The position numbers were made by a program, and so were the translations under genes. Source: Rhodanobacter thiooxydans (GTDB lineage Bacteria; Pseudomonadota; Gammaproteobacteria; Xanthomonadales; Rhodanobacteraceae). Taken from it: a stretch of 64,000 nt of DNA. Numbering within the stretch: position 1 is the first letter of the stretch; each line of letters begins with the position of its first letter. The stretch is taken from assembly GCF_021545845.1 (NCBI RefSeq), contig NZ_CP088923.1, forward strand, positions 1,860,001 to 1,924,000, written 5' to 3'. The notes beneath the pieces were generated by a model. It saw nothing but the letters and a program-made list of their open reading frames with translations, did no database searches and was not told where the DNA came from. Shown here in pieces: positions 8,975 to 20,567 of this stretch.

Positions 8975-9962
8975 ATGACTGACAAGCCGCGCATCTGGAT
9001 CTCGCGACCCACCTTCCCGGGCGTCATCGCCCGGCTCGAACCGCATTTCGAGGTGACCGCCGAGGCGGAGGAGCGCAAGTTCAGTCCGGCCGAACTGGCG
9101 GCGAAGCTGGCCGGGCAGGACGCTGCGATCGTCGGCCTGAAGGACCGTATCGGCGCGGCGGAGATTGCCGGCGCACACCGCCTGCGCATCGTCGCCAACC
9201 TTGCCGTCGGCCACGACAATCTAGACCTCGACGCGCTCAGCGCCGCCGGCATCGCTGTCTCCAACACCGCCGACGTGCTCAACGAGAGCGTGGCCGATTA
9301 CGCTTGGGCTCTGCTGCTCGGCGCGGCACGGCGGATGACCGCGGCCGAGCGCTGGCTGCGCGCCGGGCACTGGAAGGCCACCGAATTCGAGGCGTGGCTG
9401 GGCAGCGACGTGCGCGGCCGCAGCCTGGGCATCCTCGGCATGGGCCGGGTCGGCCAGGCCATTGCGCAGCGTGCGGTCGGTTTCGGCATGCCGGTGCTGT
9501 ACCACAACCGTTCGCCGCTGCCGGAGGCCATCGCGCGCCTGCAACGCGCGCTTCGTCGACAAGTCGCAGCTGCTGCGCGAGGCCGACTTCCTGGTGCTGG
9601 CGTTGCCGTTGACGCCGCAGACCCGGCATGCGATCGGCGCGCCCGAGCTGGCGCTGATGAAGCCGACCGCGATGCTGGTGAACGTGGCCTGCGGCGGCAT
9701 CGTGGACGACAAGGCGCTGGCCGCGGCCCTGCGCGAGCGGCGGCAGGCCGGCGCCGTGCTGGACGTGTTCGAGGGCGAACCGGCGCTGTACCCGGGCCTG
9801 CTCGAACTCGACAACGTGGTGCTCAGCCCGCATATCGCCAGCGCCACGACCGACCCCCGCCGCGCAATGACCTCGGCGGCGGTCGACAATGTGCTGGCGC
9901 GGTTCGGCCACGGCCCGCGCACCGGGCGCCCGCCCAACATCCTCAATCCCAACGTGCTGTAA
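8975..9962 (+). pseudogene. 2-hydroxyacid dehydrogenase (GhrB / D-glycerate dehydrogenase type), frameshifted
   Basis: The first ~189 codons encode the N-terminal catalytic half and the NAD-binding loop GILGMGRVGQAIA. The homology then continues in the frame one base later as ARFVDKSQLLREADFLVLALPLTPQTRH, GGIVDDKAL, the catalytic-Glu region and the closing His in LSPHIASATT. One extra C at about 9542 (CTG-C-AAC) explains the shift; removing it restores a 328-residue protein of normal length. Either the gene is inactivated or the base is a sequencing error. All other family features are intact, which suggests a very recent change. It lies between aroC and asd. Confidence 0.8.
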
Positions 9963-9996
9963 CCGGCACGATCACCACCCGCGAGCAGACAATCCC

Positions 9997-11028
<1,032 letters not shown>

Positions 11029-11039
11029 ACAGGCGTTTG

Positions 11040-11327
11040 ATGCAACTCCTTGTAATTGCTGGGTTCGTCCTCGCGTCGGCGGCCTGGGCCGGTGACCGGG
11101 CGAAGCCGTCGCCGGCTGCGCCGGCGCCGGCAAAATTACTGTCGACGGCCCGGCAGCGACTGGCGGGCAGCCAGGCCGAAGTGGCACGGCTGAAGCAGCA
11201 CCTCGGCCGGCAGGAATCGGACAGCAGGCGGGCCAGCGAACGGCTGCAGCAGCAGGACCAGACCATCGCCGAGCTGCAGCAACAGCTGCATAAACTGCAG
11301 GCCCAGGCGGCCTCGGGCGCGCGTTGA
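11040..11327 (+). CDS. Small exported coiled-coil protein
   Basis: Ninety-five residues. Residues 1-17 look like a signal peptide (MQLLVIAGFVLASAAWA). After a Pro/Ala linker, residues ~35-90 have a heptad pattern rich in Gln, Leu, Arg and Glu (QQQDQTIAELQQQLHKLQAQ), predicting a coiled coil. I do not recognise a named family. The position between asd and fimV, 11 bases after asd, suggests it could be cotranscribed with asd. An in-frame TTG three bases earlier is an alternative start. Confidence 0.6.
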   Translation: MQLLVIAGFVLASAAWAGDRAKPSPAAPAPAKLLSTARQRLAGSQAEVARLKQHLGRQESDSRRASERLQQQDQTIAELQQQLHKLQAQAASGAR

Positions 11328-11502
11328 GAAGTGTCGCCGCGGTGAGAACACACTGCAGCAATGCACTGCAAGTATTCGCCGCAGCTATTGTTGATTGGCC
11401 TGCATATAACTAAAGTGGCAGCTCATTTTGGGGCAGGCCGCCCTTGCGGCGGCGCCATGAACAAATAAAGGGTCGCGCCAGGATCGTTCGGGGGAACATG
11501 CA

Positions 11503-13866
11503 ATGAATCGTTCGTTGAAATTGTCGATGCTGATCGCGCTGGCGCTGGGCAGCAGCCAGGTCATGGCTGTGGACCTTGGTCAGATCCGGGTCAAATCGGC
11601 GCTGGGACAGCCGCTGCTGGCCGAGATTCCGCTGCATCCCGAAAGCCCGGCGGAGTTGCAGGGGCTCACCGTCCAGCTGGCTTCCAGCGACGAATTCGCG
11701 CGTGCCGGCATCGTTGGCGGGCGCACCGCGGTCCCGCTGCATTTCAGCGTGGCCACCGCCGGCGCTGGGCAACCGGTGATCCGCATCACCAGCAGCACGC
11801 CGGTGGGCGACCCCTTCCTCGACCTGTTGATCGAAGTGAACGGCAAGGCCGGCAGGAGCGTGCGCGAGTACGCGATCCTGCTCGATCCGCCGAACGGTTC
11901 CCAGGCGGCGCCCGTCGCGACCACCACGGCGCCCTCCGCGCCGTACCCGAGGGTGACCCGGCCGGCCAAGGCGGCGGAGGCTCCGGCGACGAAGACGGCT
12001 GCCCCGGCCAAGCCCGCCAAGGCGGCTGTGGCGAAGGCGGCGCCCGCTCCCGCGTCCGTAGAGGCCGGCAACGGCCAGACCGCTCCGGTCGAGCGTGGCC
12101 AGACGCTGTCCAGCATTGCGCGCAGCGTGACCCCGTCCGGCGTCGACGTGCAGCAGATGATGCTGGCGCTGCAGCAGGCCAACCCGAATGCGTTCTACCG
12201 CAACAACATCAATGCGCTGAAGACCGGCGTGGTGCTGCGCGTGCCGACCTCGGCCGAGGCGCAGGCCATGACGATCGCCGCCGCCGTCGCCGAAGTGCGC
12301 CGGCAGAACAGCGACTGGCGTGCCGGTACCCCGGGCAAGCCGGCGGTCGTGGCCAACGCCGCCGCCCGTACGTCCAGTGCCGGTGCGTCGACCGGCGCAC
12401 CCGACACCGGCGACCGGTTGGCCCTGATGCCGGCCAAGGCGAACACCGGCGCCGGCTCGCAGGGCGGCGGCGCGGCCGGCAATGGCGCGCGCCAGGAGCT
12501 GCTGCGCACCAAGGAGAGTCTGGCCAGCCTGCAGCAGCAGACCACGGATCTGAAGGCCCGCGTGAAGGATCTGGCGGACATCAACAGCAAGAACGAGCGC
12601 CTGCTGTCGCTGAAGGACAACCAGATCGCCGAGCTGCAGGCCAAGCTGGCCGCCGCACGCAAGGCGGCCAATCAGCCTGCGGCTGCATCGCCGGCGGCCG
12701 CCGCCAGCAACACGAAGGCCACGGGCGCCGTGCCCGCGGCGCCCGTGGAGAAGCTGGAAACCGCCACCGCCAGCACGGCCGCCAGTGTCGCTGCGGCGCC
12801 GGTTGCGGCCACTGCGGCGGCTGCCTCCGCTCCGGCCCGCGCCCCGGCGCACGCCAGCACCGTGATGACCACGCCGATCGCGACGTCGACGCTGGCCAAG
12901 CCGGTGGAGAAGCCGGTCGCCACGCCGCCGGCCCATGCGCCGGCGCCGCTGGAACAGCCGTGGTACATGCATACGTGGGCCTGGGCGGCCGCGGGCGGTG
13001 CGATCGTGCTGCTGATCCTGCTGGCCATGCTGGGCCGCCGGCGCAAGCCGGCCGCCGAGGCGTCCAAGGTGCCGCCGTCGCTGGCCAACCGTTTCGGTTC
13101 GACCGCCGCCTCCGCTCAGGATTTTCCCGGCGGCGACGTCGACCAGGACGAGCTGCTCGACCAGCTGGCCGAACATCCCGATGACATCAGCCTGCACCTG
13201 GAACTGGTCACCCTGTACTACTCGCGCCGCGACGTCGAGCATTTCGAGGCGGCGGCCGAGGCGATGCACGCCCATATCGTCGATCCGCAGCAGGACGAGT
13301 GGCAGGATGTGCTGCACATGGGCGAGGACCTGGCGCCGGGCCACCCGCTGTTCGACCATCACGCCGAGCCGGCGCTGTCCGGCGAGGCCGAAGCGCGCGG
13401 CGCGTTCAACATCGACGACTATGCCGACAAGGGTGATGCGCCCACGGTGGTCTCCGCGCCGCCGCCGCTGCCGCCGAGCGGGTCCAAGCCCGTCAGCGAA
13501 TACAACTTCAACTTCGATCTCACCCGGACCGCTGGCGAAACGGCGGCGCGCCCGGCACCGACAGCGGCGCCGGCGGGGGACGACGCCACCGTGGTCGCGC
13601 CGCTGGCATCGAGCCGGCCCGCGCCCACCGAGCCGGTGTCGAGCTGGCACTTCGAGGAAGACGACAGCATGCCGCTGGCGGCCGACGCTGGCCATGACCT
13701 GAGCGAGTTCAACGACGACCCGGTGGACACCAAGCTCGACCTGGCCCGCGCCTATATCGACATGGGCGACGCCGAAGGCGCCCGCGCCATGCTCGACGAG
13801 GTGGCCAAGGAAGGCAGCCAGATGCAGAAGGATGCCGCCAAGCGCCTGCTCGACAGCCTGCACTGA
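11503..13866 (+). CDS. fimV: FimV/HubP-family polar organiser protein
   Basis: Inner-membrane protein of the FimV family, which in pseudomonads is needed for type IV pilus assembly and polar signalling. The 787 residues comprise a signal peptide 1-22 and the FimV N-terminal domain ([20 protein letters not shown] to about residue 130). They continue with a proline/alanine-rich linker, a LysM-like segment near 185-245, a coiled coil (~325-390) and one transmembrane helix near 491-510. An acidic cytoplasmic part follows, ending in the conserved C-terminal FimV domain ([15 protein letters not shown]...AKRLLDSLH). It is shorter than Pseudomonas FimV (about 900 residues). Confidence 0.92.
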   Translation: MNRSLKLSMLIALALGSSQVMAVDLGQIRVKSALGQPLLAEIPLHPESPAELQGLTVQLASSDEFARAGIVGGRTAVPLHFSVATAGAGQPVIRITSSTPVGDPFLDLLIEVNGKAGRSVREYAILLDPPNGSQAAPVATTTAPSAPYPRVTRPAKAAEAPATKTAAPAKPAKAAVAKAAPAPASVEAGNGQTAPVERGQTLSSIARSVTPSGVDVQQMMLALQQANPNAFYRNNINALKTGVVLRVPTSAEAQAMTIAAAVAEVRRQNSDWRAGTPGKPAVVANAAARTSSAGASTGAPDTGDRLALMPAKANTGAGSQGGGAAGNGARQELLRTKESLASLQQQTTDLKARVKDLADINSKNERLLSLKDNQIAELQAKLAAARKAANQPAAASPAAAASNTKATGAVPAAPVEKLETATASTAASVAAAPVAATAAAASAPARAPAHASTVMTTPIATSTLAKPVEKPVATPPAHAPAPLEQPWYMHTWAWAAAGGAIVLLILLAMLGRRRKPAAEASKVPPSLANRFGSTAASAQDFPGGDVDQDELLDQLAEHPDDISLHLELVTLYYSRRDVEHFEAAAEAMHAHIVDPQQDEWQDVLHMGEDLAPGHPLFDHHAEPALSGEAEARGAFNIDDYADKGDAPTVVSAPPPLPPSGSKPVSEYNFNFDLTRTAGETAARPAPTAAPAGDDATVVAPLASSRPAPTEPVSSWHFEEDDSMPLAADAGHDLSEFNDDPVDTKLDLARAYIDMGDAEGARAMLDEVAKEGSQMQKDAAKRLLDSLH

Positions 13867-13890
13867 GCCGCGGGCAGCAACGCGCGGAAC

Positions 13891-13920
13891 GCATCGGGCC
13901 GGTTTTTGCCGGCCCGATGC
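13891..13920 (+). terminator. Hairpin terminator candidate after fimV
   Basis: A perfect 12-bp inverted repeat GCATCGGGCCGG / CCGGCCCGATGC encloses a TTTTTG loop, 25 bases after the fimV stop. No U-run follows, so termination is plausible but not certain. It could equally act on the truA leader. Confidence 0.55.
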
Positions 13921-13970
13921 CGTTGTGGCCTGCTAATCTTTCTTCTTTCGACGAACCGCTGCACGACTCC

Positions 13971-14738
13971 ATGCGCATTGCCCTGGGCATCGAATACGAC
14001 GGTACCGATTTCAGCGGTTGGCAGCGCCTGAAGGCCGATGTCAGCGTGCAGGGTGTGCTGGAGGAAGCATTGTCGAAGGTGGCCGACCATCCGGTCGAGG
14101 TCAGCTGCGCAGGGCGCACCGATGCCGGCGTGCATAGCCGCTGCCAGGTCGTGCACTTCGACACCGAAGCACGCCGCGACATGCGCGGCTGGGTACTCGG
14201 CGGCTGCTCCAACCTGCCGGCCAGCGTGGCGGTGCTGTGGGCGCAACCGGTGCCGGACAGCTTCCACGCGCGTTACGCGGCACGCAGCCGGCGCTATCGC
14301 TACCACATTCTCAACCGGCCGGTGCGGGCGGCGCTGGATGCGCGCTACGTCACCTGGGAGCGCCTGCCGCTGGATGCCGCGCGCATGCACGAAGCCGCGC
14401 AGGCGCTGCTGGGCGAGCACGATTTCAGCGCGTTCCGCGCGCTGTCCTGCCAGGCCGCGCACCCGCGCCGCAGCGTGCTGGCGGTGAGCGTGCGGCGCGA
14501 GGGCGGGCAGGTGTTCGTCGACATCGAGGCGAACGCGTTCCTGCACCACATGGTGCGCAACATCGTCGGCTCGCTGCTGCCGGTCGGTCGTGGTGAGCAG
14601 CCGGTCGCATGGGTGGCCGAGCTGCTGGCCGGCCGCGACCGCCAGCTGGCTGGACCGACCGCGCCGGCTACCGGACTGACCTTCATCGGCCCGCGCTACG
14701 AGCCGTACTGGGGCCTGCCGGGCGAGGTGAGCCAGTGA
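13971..14738 (+). CDS. truA: tRNA pseudouridine(38-40) synthase
   Basis: Isomerises uridines 38-40 in the tRNA anticodon arm. About 255 residues with the catalytic Asp51 in the [10 protein letters not shown] motif, the [17 protein letters not shown] block, and HHMVRNIVG near the C-terminus. ATG 13971 gives the standard [18 protein letters not shown] start; an upstream in-frame ATG overlaps the hairpin after fimV. Its TGA overlaps the GTG start of trpF (GTGA). Confidence 0.95.
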   Translation: MRIALGIEYDGTDFSGWQRLKADVSVQGVLEEALSKVADHPVEVSCAGRTDAGVHSRCQVVHFDTEARRDMRGWVLGGCSNLPASVAVLWAQPVPDSFHARYAARSRRYRYHILNRPVRAALDARYVTWERLPLDAARMHEAAQALLGEHDFSAFRALSCQAAHPRRSVLAVSVRREGGQVFVDIEANAFLHHMVRNIVGSLLPVGRGEQPVAWVAELLAGRDRQLAGPTAPATGLTFIGPRYEPYWGLPGEVSQ

Positions 14739-15358
14739 CCCGCATCAAGTGCTGCGGCATGACCCGGGTCGGCGACGCGCTGCTCGCCGCGCGGCTCGGT
14801 GCCGACGCGATCGGGCTGGTGTTCACCGCACGCAGCCGGCGGCAGGTGACGCTGGCGCAGGCGCGCGAGATCGTGGCGGCGCTGCCGCCGTTCGTGGCCA
14901 CCGTGGCCTTGTTCATGGACGACGAGGCAGCACTGGTGCAGCAGGTGCTCGACGCCGTGCGGCCCACTTGGCTGCAGTTCCACGGCAGCGAGAGCGACGC
15001 CTGGTGCGCGCAGTTCGGCCATCCGTTCCTCAAGGCGGTTGCGATGGGCGAGGGCGCGACGGCGTTGTCCCGGTTGCAGGCGTATCCGCACGCCGCCGGC
15101 CTGCTGCTGGACGGCCACGCGGCAGGCGAGGCCGGCGGCAGCGGCAGGACGTTCGACTGGTCGTTGCTGCCGGATAGCCTGGCGCAGCCGTTGATCCTGG
15201 CCGGCGGCCTGCACGCCGGCAACGTGGGCGAGGCCGTGCGTACGGCGCGGCCGTGGGCGGTGGACGTGGCCAGCGGGGTGGAGTCGGCGCCGGGGATCAA
15301 GGACCCGGCCCGGCTGGAAGCCTTCATCCGCGCGGTGCGCGAGGCGGATACGGCGTGA
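14735..15358 (+). CDS. trpF: Phosphoribosylanthranilate isomerase
   Basis: Tryptophan synthesis: Amadori rearrangement of PRA to CdRP. About 207 residues, a (beta/alpha)8 barrel. The catalytic Cys is in IKCCGMTR near the N-terminus and the general acid Asp is in the [14 protein letters not shown] block near the C-terminus. It begins with GTG overlapping the truA stop, and its TGA overlaps the GTG of the cupin gene, so truA-trpF-cupin form a tightly coupled unit. Confidence 0.95.
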   Translation: MTRIKCCGMTRVGDALLAARLGADAIGLVFTARSRRQVTLAQAREIVAALPPFVATVALFMDDEAALVQQVLDAVRPTWLQFHGSESDAWCAQFGHPFLKAVAMGEGATALSRLQAYPHAAGLLLDGHAAGEAGGSGRTFDWSLLPDSLAQPLILAGGLHAGNVGEAVRTARPWAVDVASGVESAPGIKDPARLEAFIRAVREADTA

Positions 15359-16368
15359 GCGGCGCTCCGGCCGCCATCGAGGAATGCCGCGATGGCGACG
15401 GTTCGCCCGCCCTTGCCGAGCTGGTCGGCCGCGCCCGCCCGCTGGTGATCCGCGGCCTGTGCCGCGACTGGCCGATGGTGGCCTGGGCGCGGCAGTCGGA
15501 CGACGCGTTTGCGCGCGAGCTGGCGCGGCGGGACAACGGCGGCGAGGTTGATGCGCTGCTGCTGCCGCCGGGCGAGGGCGGGGTGATCGGCTACAACGCG
15601 GCGTTCGACGGCTTCAACTACGAGCACCACCGCGTCTCGATCGGCCAGGGCCTGCAGCGGCTGGCGCAGTACAGCCGCCAGCCGGAGGCGCCGGGGCTGG
15701 CGATGCAGAGCGCGCTGATCGCCGAGTGCCTGCCGGGGTTGCTGGACGATCACGCCATTCCCTTCCTCGACCGCAGCATCCAGCCGCGCATCTGGATCGG
15801 CAACCGGGTCACCACGCCGGCGCATTTCGACGAGTACCACAATGTCGCCTGCGTGGTGTGCGGCATCCGGCGCTTCACCCTGTTCGCGCCGGAACAGGCG
15901 CGCAACCTGTACGTCGGGCCGCTGGATTTCGCGCCTACCGGCGCGGCGATCGGCATCGCCCGGCTCGACCGCCCCGACGATCCGCGCTTTCCCCGCCTGA
16001 AACGGGCGCTGGCCGAGGCGCAGGCGGCGGAGCTTCATCCCGGCGATGCGATCTACATTCCGCCGCTGTGGTGGCATCACGTGGAATCCCTGCAGCGGAT
16101 CAACGCGCTGGTGAACTACTGGTGGCGGCCGGTGCCTGCCGACGGTCATGCGCCGGACACTGCGCTGGGCGCCCTGATGCACTGCATCCTCGCCTTGCGC
16201 GCGCTGCCGCCGGCGGAACGGGCGGCGTGGAAGGAACTGCTGGACTACTACGTGTTCGGCGACGAGGATCCCGCCGCACACTTGCCCGCCGACCGGCGCG
16301 GCATCCTCGGCCCGCTCACGCCCGGACAACTGGCCGAGGTCAGGGCCTCCATTCGCCGTTACCTGTGA
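15355..16368 (+). CDS. Cupin_8 / JmjC-like 2-oxoglutarate oxygenase
   Basis: About 337 residues, resembling cupin-like JmjC proteins of the FIH/PASS1 group (Fe(II)/2-oxoglutarate hydroxylases). The iron ligands are visible as HFDEYHN (His-x-Asp, residues ~160-162) and a distal His in WWHHVESL. The motif GDAIYIPPLWWHHV is characteristic of the fold. It starts with GTG overlapping the trpF stop and is separated from trpB by a REP pair. The substrate is unknown. Its insertion between trpF and trpB suggests only cotranscription, not a tryptophan role. Confidence 0.85.
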   Translation: MSGAPAAIEECRDGDGSPALAELVGRARPLVIRGLCRDWPMVAWARQSDDAFARELARRDNGGEVDALLLPPGEGGVIGYNAAFDGFNYEHHRVSIGQGLQRLAQYSRQPEAPGLAMQSALIAECLPGLLDDHAIPFLDRSIQPRIWIGNRVTTPAHFDEYHNVACVVCGIRRFTLFAPEQARNLYVGPLDFAPTGAAIGIARLDRPDDPRFPRLKRALAEAQAAELHPGDAIYIPPLWWHHVESLQRINALVNYWWRPVPADGHAPDTALGALMHCILALRALPPAERAAWKELLDYYVFGDEDPAAHLPADRRGILGPLTPGQLAEVRASIRRYL

Positions 16369-16411
16369 CCCCCGTTCGGTCGGGCTTGCCGCTAAGATGG
16401 CTGCTTGCCTG

Positions 16412-16505
16412 TAGGAGCGCACCCTGTGCGCGATGCTCTTTCTGCATAGTGGACAAAAGCATCGCGCACGACCGAAGGAAGTCCCTTGTGGACAGGGTGC
16501 GCTCC
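16412..16505. repeat. REP pair (family B) between the cupin gene and trpB
   Basis: TAGGAGCGCACCCTGTGCGCGATGC at the left and a near-complementary right arm (GACAGGGTGCGCTCC) form a long inverted repeat. An internal segment, GCATCGCGCACGACCGAAGG, also occurs in reverse orientation in the related element at 61383-61477. Confidence 0.8.
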
Positions 16506-16527
16506 GACGCCCGTATCGAGTGACTAC

Positions 16528-17735
<1,208 letters not shown>

Positions 17736-17739
<4 letters not shown>

Positions 17740-18536
17740 GCCGCATCGACCGCCGCTTCGCTGCACTGAAGGCCGCCAATCGCACCGGCCTGATCCCGTT
17801 CGTCACTGCCGGCGATCCGTCACCGCAGCACATGGTGGCGTTGATGCATGCATTGGTCGACGTCGGCGCCGACCTGATCGAGCTGGGCGTGCCGTTCTCC
17901 GATCCGATGGCGGACGGCCCGGTGATCCAGCACGCCAGCGAGCGGGCCATCGCGAAGGGCGTGGGCCTCGCCGACGTGCTGGGCTGGGTCGCCAGGTTCC
18001 GCCAGCGCGATGCGGACACGCCGATCGTGTTGATGGGCTATCTGAATCCGGTCGAGATCCACGGCTACGCGCGCTTCGCGCAGGAGGCCGTGCAGGCCGG
18101 CGTCGACGGCGTGCTGCTGGTCGATTGCCCGCTGGAGGAGTCCGCCGTGCTGCAGCCGTTGCGCGACGCCGGGCTGCAGCAGATCCTGCTCGCCGCGCCC
18201 ACCACCGAACCCTCGCGTATGGCGCAGCTGTGCGGTTCGGCCGAGGGTTTCCTGTACTATGTCTCGTTCGCCGGCATCACCGGTGCGGCACACTTGAGCA
18301 CCGGCGACATCGCGGTGCGCGTGGCCGATATCCGCGCCCGTGCGAAGGCGCCGGTGGCGGTGGGCTTCGGCATCCGCGATGCAGCGAGCGCACAGGCGAT
18401 CGCCGGTTTTGCCGACGCGGTGGTGATCGGCAGCGCGCTGGTGGACAAGCTGGCCGGCGCGACGGATGCCGATGACATTGCTGGACGGGTACGCGCGTTT
18501 CTCGCGCCGATTCGCAGCGCGCTCGACGCGCACTGA
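17736..18536 (+). CDS. trpA: Tryptophan synthase alpha chain
   Basis: Aldol cleavage of indole-3-glycerol phosphate; pairs with TrpB in an alpha2-beta2 complex. About 266 residues. The catalytic Glu49 ([11 protein letters not shown]) and Asp60 (DPMADGP) are at the canonical positions. The phosphate-binding [13 protein letters not shown] is near residue 212. accD follows after 46 bases, the arrangement seen in related gammaproteobacteria. Confidence 0.96.
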
Positions 18537-18582
18537 ACAACATGCTGCCCTGGGTGGCGCGCACGAACGGTAGGGCGATGCA

Positions 18583-19452
18583 ATGAACTGGCTGCAGAAA
18601 ATCATGAACCCGCGCACCCGCCCGCAGAGTCCGAACGGCGGCAAGGGTTCAGTACCCGAGGGCGTGTGGGAGAAGTGCGGCGGTTGCGGCACCGTGCTGT
18701 ACCGGCCGGAGCTGGAACGCAACCTGATGGTCTGCCCCAAGTGCGGTCACCATCACTACATCAGCGCTCGGGTGCGACTCGGCGCGCTGCTCGACGAGGG
18801 CTCGGCGCAGGAATTGTGGGCCAGCCTGGAGCCGACCGATCCGCTGAAATTCCGCGATACCAAGAAGTACCGCGACCGCATCGTCGCCACCCAGAAGAAG
18901 CTCGGCGAGAAGGACGCGATGGTCGCGATGAGCGGCCGGCTCAAGGGCCGTCCGCTGATGGCGACGGCGTTCGAGTTCGCCTACATGGGCGGCTCGATGG
19001 GTTCGGTGGTCGGCGAGAAATTCGCCCGCGCCGCCGAACGTGCGCTGGCCGACCGGAGCGCGCTGGTGTGCTTCTCCGCCACCGGCGGCGCGCGCATGCA
19101 GGAAGCGCTGTTCTCGCTGATGCAGATGGCCAAGACCTCCGCCGCGCTGGCGCGCCTGCGCGACGCCGGCGTGCCGTACATCAGCGTGCTGACCAACCCG
19201 ACCACCGGCGGCGTCTCCGCCAGCCTGGCGATGCTCGGCGACATCAATATCGGCGAGCCGAAGGCGCTGATCGGCTTCGCCGGCCCACGGGTGATCGAGC
19301 AGACCGTGCGCGAGACCTTGCCGGAAGGTTTCCAGCGTTCGGAGTTCCTGCTCGAACACGGCGCGATCGACCTGATCGTCGACCGCCGCGAGATGCGCGA
19401 CAAGCTGGCCGATCTGCTCGGCATCCTGATGAAGGCGCCACGCGCGGCCTGA
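18583..19452 (+). CDS. accD: Acetyl-CoA carboxylase carboxyltransferase subunit beta
   Basis: Beta half of the carboxyltransferase that makes malonyl-CoA for fatty acid synthesis. About 289 residues. The N-terminal zinc ribbon has Cys32, Cys35, Cys51 and Cys54 (CGGC...CPKC). The enoyl-CoA-hydratase-like core includes [21 protein letters not shown] and [16 protein letters not shown]. It is the last gene of the trp cluster here; the region that often holds folC in relatives is occupied by repeats. Confidence 0.95.
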   Translation: MNWLQKIMNPRTRPQSPNGGKGSVPEGVWEKCGGCGTVLYRPELERNLMVCPKCGHHHYISARVRLGALLDEGSAQELWASLEPTDPLKFRDTKKYRDRIVATQKKLGEKDAMVAMSGRLKGRPLMATAFEFAYMGGSMGSVVGEKFARAAERALADRSALVCFSATGGARMQEALFSLMQMAKTSAALARLRDAGVPYISVLTNPTTGGVSASLAMLGDINIGEPKALIGFAGPRVIEQTVRETLPEGFQRSEFLLEHGAIDLIVDRREMRDKLADLLGILMKAPRAA

Positions 19453-19477
19453 GCGGGCGAGCTGCCTGCCATGATGC

Positions 19478-19505
19478 GATGCCGCCTGCGGGCGGCATCG
19501 TCGTT
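19478..19505 (+). terminator. Hairpin terminator candidate after accD
   Basis: GATGCCGCC-TGCG-GGCGGCATC followed by the weak T-rich stretch GTCGTTCTT, 25 bases after the accD stop. Confidence 0.55.
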
Positions 19506-19514
19506 CTTGCCGAA

Positions 19515-19691
19515 GGGTTTTCCACAGCTGCTGTGGAAGCGTTCCGGCAAAGCCTGTGGACAAGCCGACTTCGCCGCTGCTCCATCAAGCACTTGCTACG
19601 CGCTGGTCACGAGTTGCGCATGACGGCGCGGTGTGCGGCACTGGTTTTCCACAGCGATTGTGGAGCGCGCGCGGTAAAGCCTGTGGACAAG
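19515..19691. repeat. Two ~50-bp repeats carrying DnaA-box-like 9-mers
   Basis: The segments at 19515-19564 and 19641-19691 are direct repeats. Each begins with GGTTTTCCACAG and ends with AAAGCCTGTGGACAAG. TTTTCCACA and TGTGGACAA each differ from a DnaA box (TTATCCACA / TGTGGATAA) at one base. The first copy also contains the perfect palindrome TTCCACAGCTGCTGTGGAA. No gene is visible in this stretch. Confidence 0.65.
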
Positions 19692-19755
19692 TGCGCTATC
19701 TGCTTGAGCGCAAAGACACGGCCGACGGCGTGCGCAGGATCTGCTCAGCGCTTGT

Positions 19756-19850
19756 GAAGAAAACCACATCCTGTGGTTTTCTTCGATCGCGAGTCCGGTA
19801 CATGCCCGGACTCGCTCACATGAAACAGTCACTGGCGTGACTGTTTCATG
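19756..19850. repeat. Two strong hairpins in the accD-PAP2 gap
   Basis: The first hairpin has 13-bp arms (GAAGAAAACCACA / TGTGGTTTTCTTC) and recurs with its flank at 59140-59167. The second at 19819-19850 has arms CATGAAACAGTCAC / GTGACTGTTTCATG around TGGC. Either could terminate transcription from the right or left. No coding region is supported here. Confidence 0.7.
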
Positions 19851-19853
19851 TCC

Positions 19854-19990
19854 GGCCATCGGGCAACCGCTCCTGCGTTGCCTCAACTCGGGCATCGGGC
19901 AACCGCTCCCTGCGTTGCCTCAACTCGGGCATCCATGCCCTCGCCATGCCCTCGCCCTGGCCTCGCCGTGGCCGGCCTGGGAGGTTGAAA
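19854..19990. repeat. 36-bp tandem repeat, two units, with shared tail (locus 1)
   Basis: Two units of the sequence that contains CATCGGGCAACCGCTCC and TGCGTTGCCTCAACTC are followed by a tail rich in CATGCCCTCGCC and ending CTGGGAGGTTGAA. The same units and tail occur at 34702-34912. It lies just beyond the stop of the minus-strand PAP2 gene. Confidence 0.75.
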
Positions 19991-20003
19991 AAATCACAAC
20001 CTC

Positions 20004-20567
20004 TCAGCCGGGCAGGCCGGCCAGCCATAGCGAGGCGCCGCCGAGCATGCCGCCGATCACGATGGCGGCGAGCACATCGCTCGGGTAGTGCAGGCCGAGG
20101 ATCACCCGCGAGGCGGCGACCAGCGCGGTGAAGCCCAGCAGCAGCGGTGCCAGCGCCGGATACCAGGCCAGCGCCACGATGCTGAAGCCCACCGCCTGCA
20201 GGGTATGTCCGGACGGGAAGCTGAACTCGTCCAGCGGAGGCACGTGCGCGATCACGCCGGGGCAGGCGCGATACGGACGCGGGCGGCGCGTCCAACGTTT
20301 CAGCACGCGATACAGCAGCAGCGCAGCGAGTCCGGTGACCGCCATGTGCGTGGCCGCGATCAGCCCGCGCTGGCCGCCGAACGCCGCCAGCGCCGCCATC
20401 AGCGCGTACCAGAACATGCCGTCGCCGAGCCGGCTGACCATGCCGAAGCATGCACCCACCACGCGACGGGCGCCCCAGTGGTTGGCGATCACGCAGACGC
20501 GACGATCCAGCGCGAAGCGGGGTCCAGGCAGGAGTTCAGAGTTGGGCAGCGACGGAGGCGTGTTCAT
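20004..20567 (-). CDS. PAP2-family membrane phosphatase
   Basis: About 187 residues with several hydrophobic segments and the three phosphatidic-acid-phosphatase signatures: KRWTRRPRP (C1), PSGH (C2) and SRVILGLHYPSD (C3). Substrates of the family include phosphatidate, phosphatidylglycerophosphate and undecaprenyl pyrophosphate. Its start overlaps the end of the upstream glycosyltransferase by 32 bases, so the two are cotranscribed. That suggests a role in lipid or cell-envelope glycan metabolism, which is inference. Confidence 0.88.
   Translation of the reverse strand: MNTPPSLPNSELLPGPRFALDRRVCVIANHWGARRVVGACFGMVSRLGDGMFWYALMAALAAFGGQRGLIAATHMAVTGLAALLLYRVLKRWTRRPRPYRACPGVIAHVPPLDEFSFPSGHTLQAVGFSIVALAWYPALAPLLLGFTALVAASRVILGLHYPSDVLAAIVIGGMLGGASLWLAGLPG

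Noticed and set aside
19515..19691. Replication origin
   Set aside because: No dnaA, dnaN or gyrB next to it, no AT-rich unwinding region, and boxes deviate from the consensus.
19596..19895. A 99-codon minus-strand frame through the hairpins and repeats
   Set aside because: Composed of repeat DNA; similarity to the 59.1 kb locus is explained by the shared nucleotide repeat, so it is kept only as a repeat observation.
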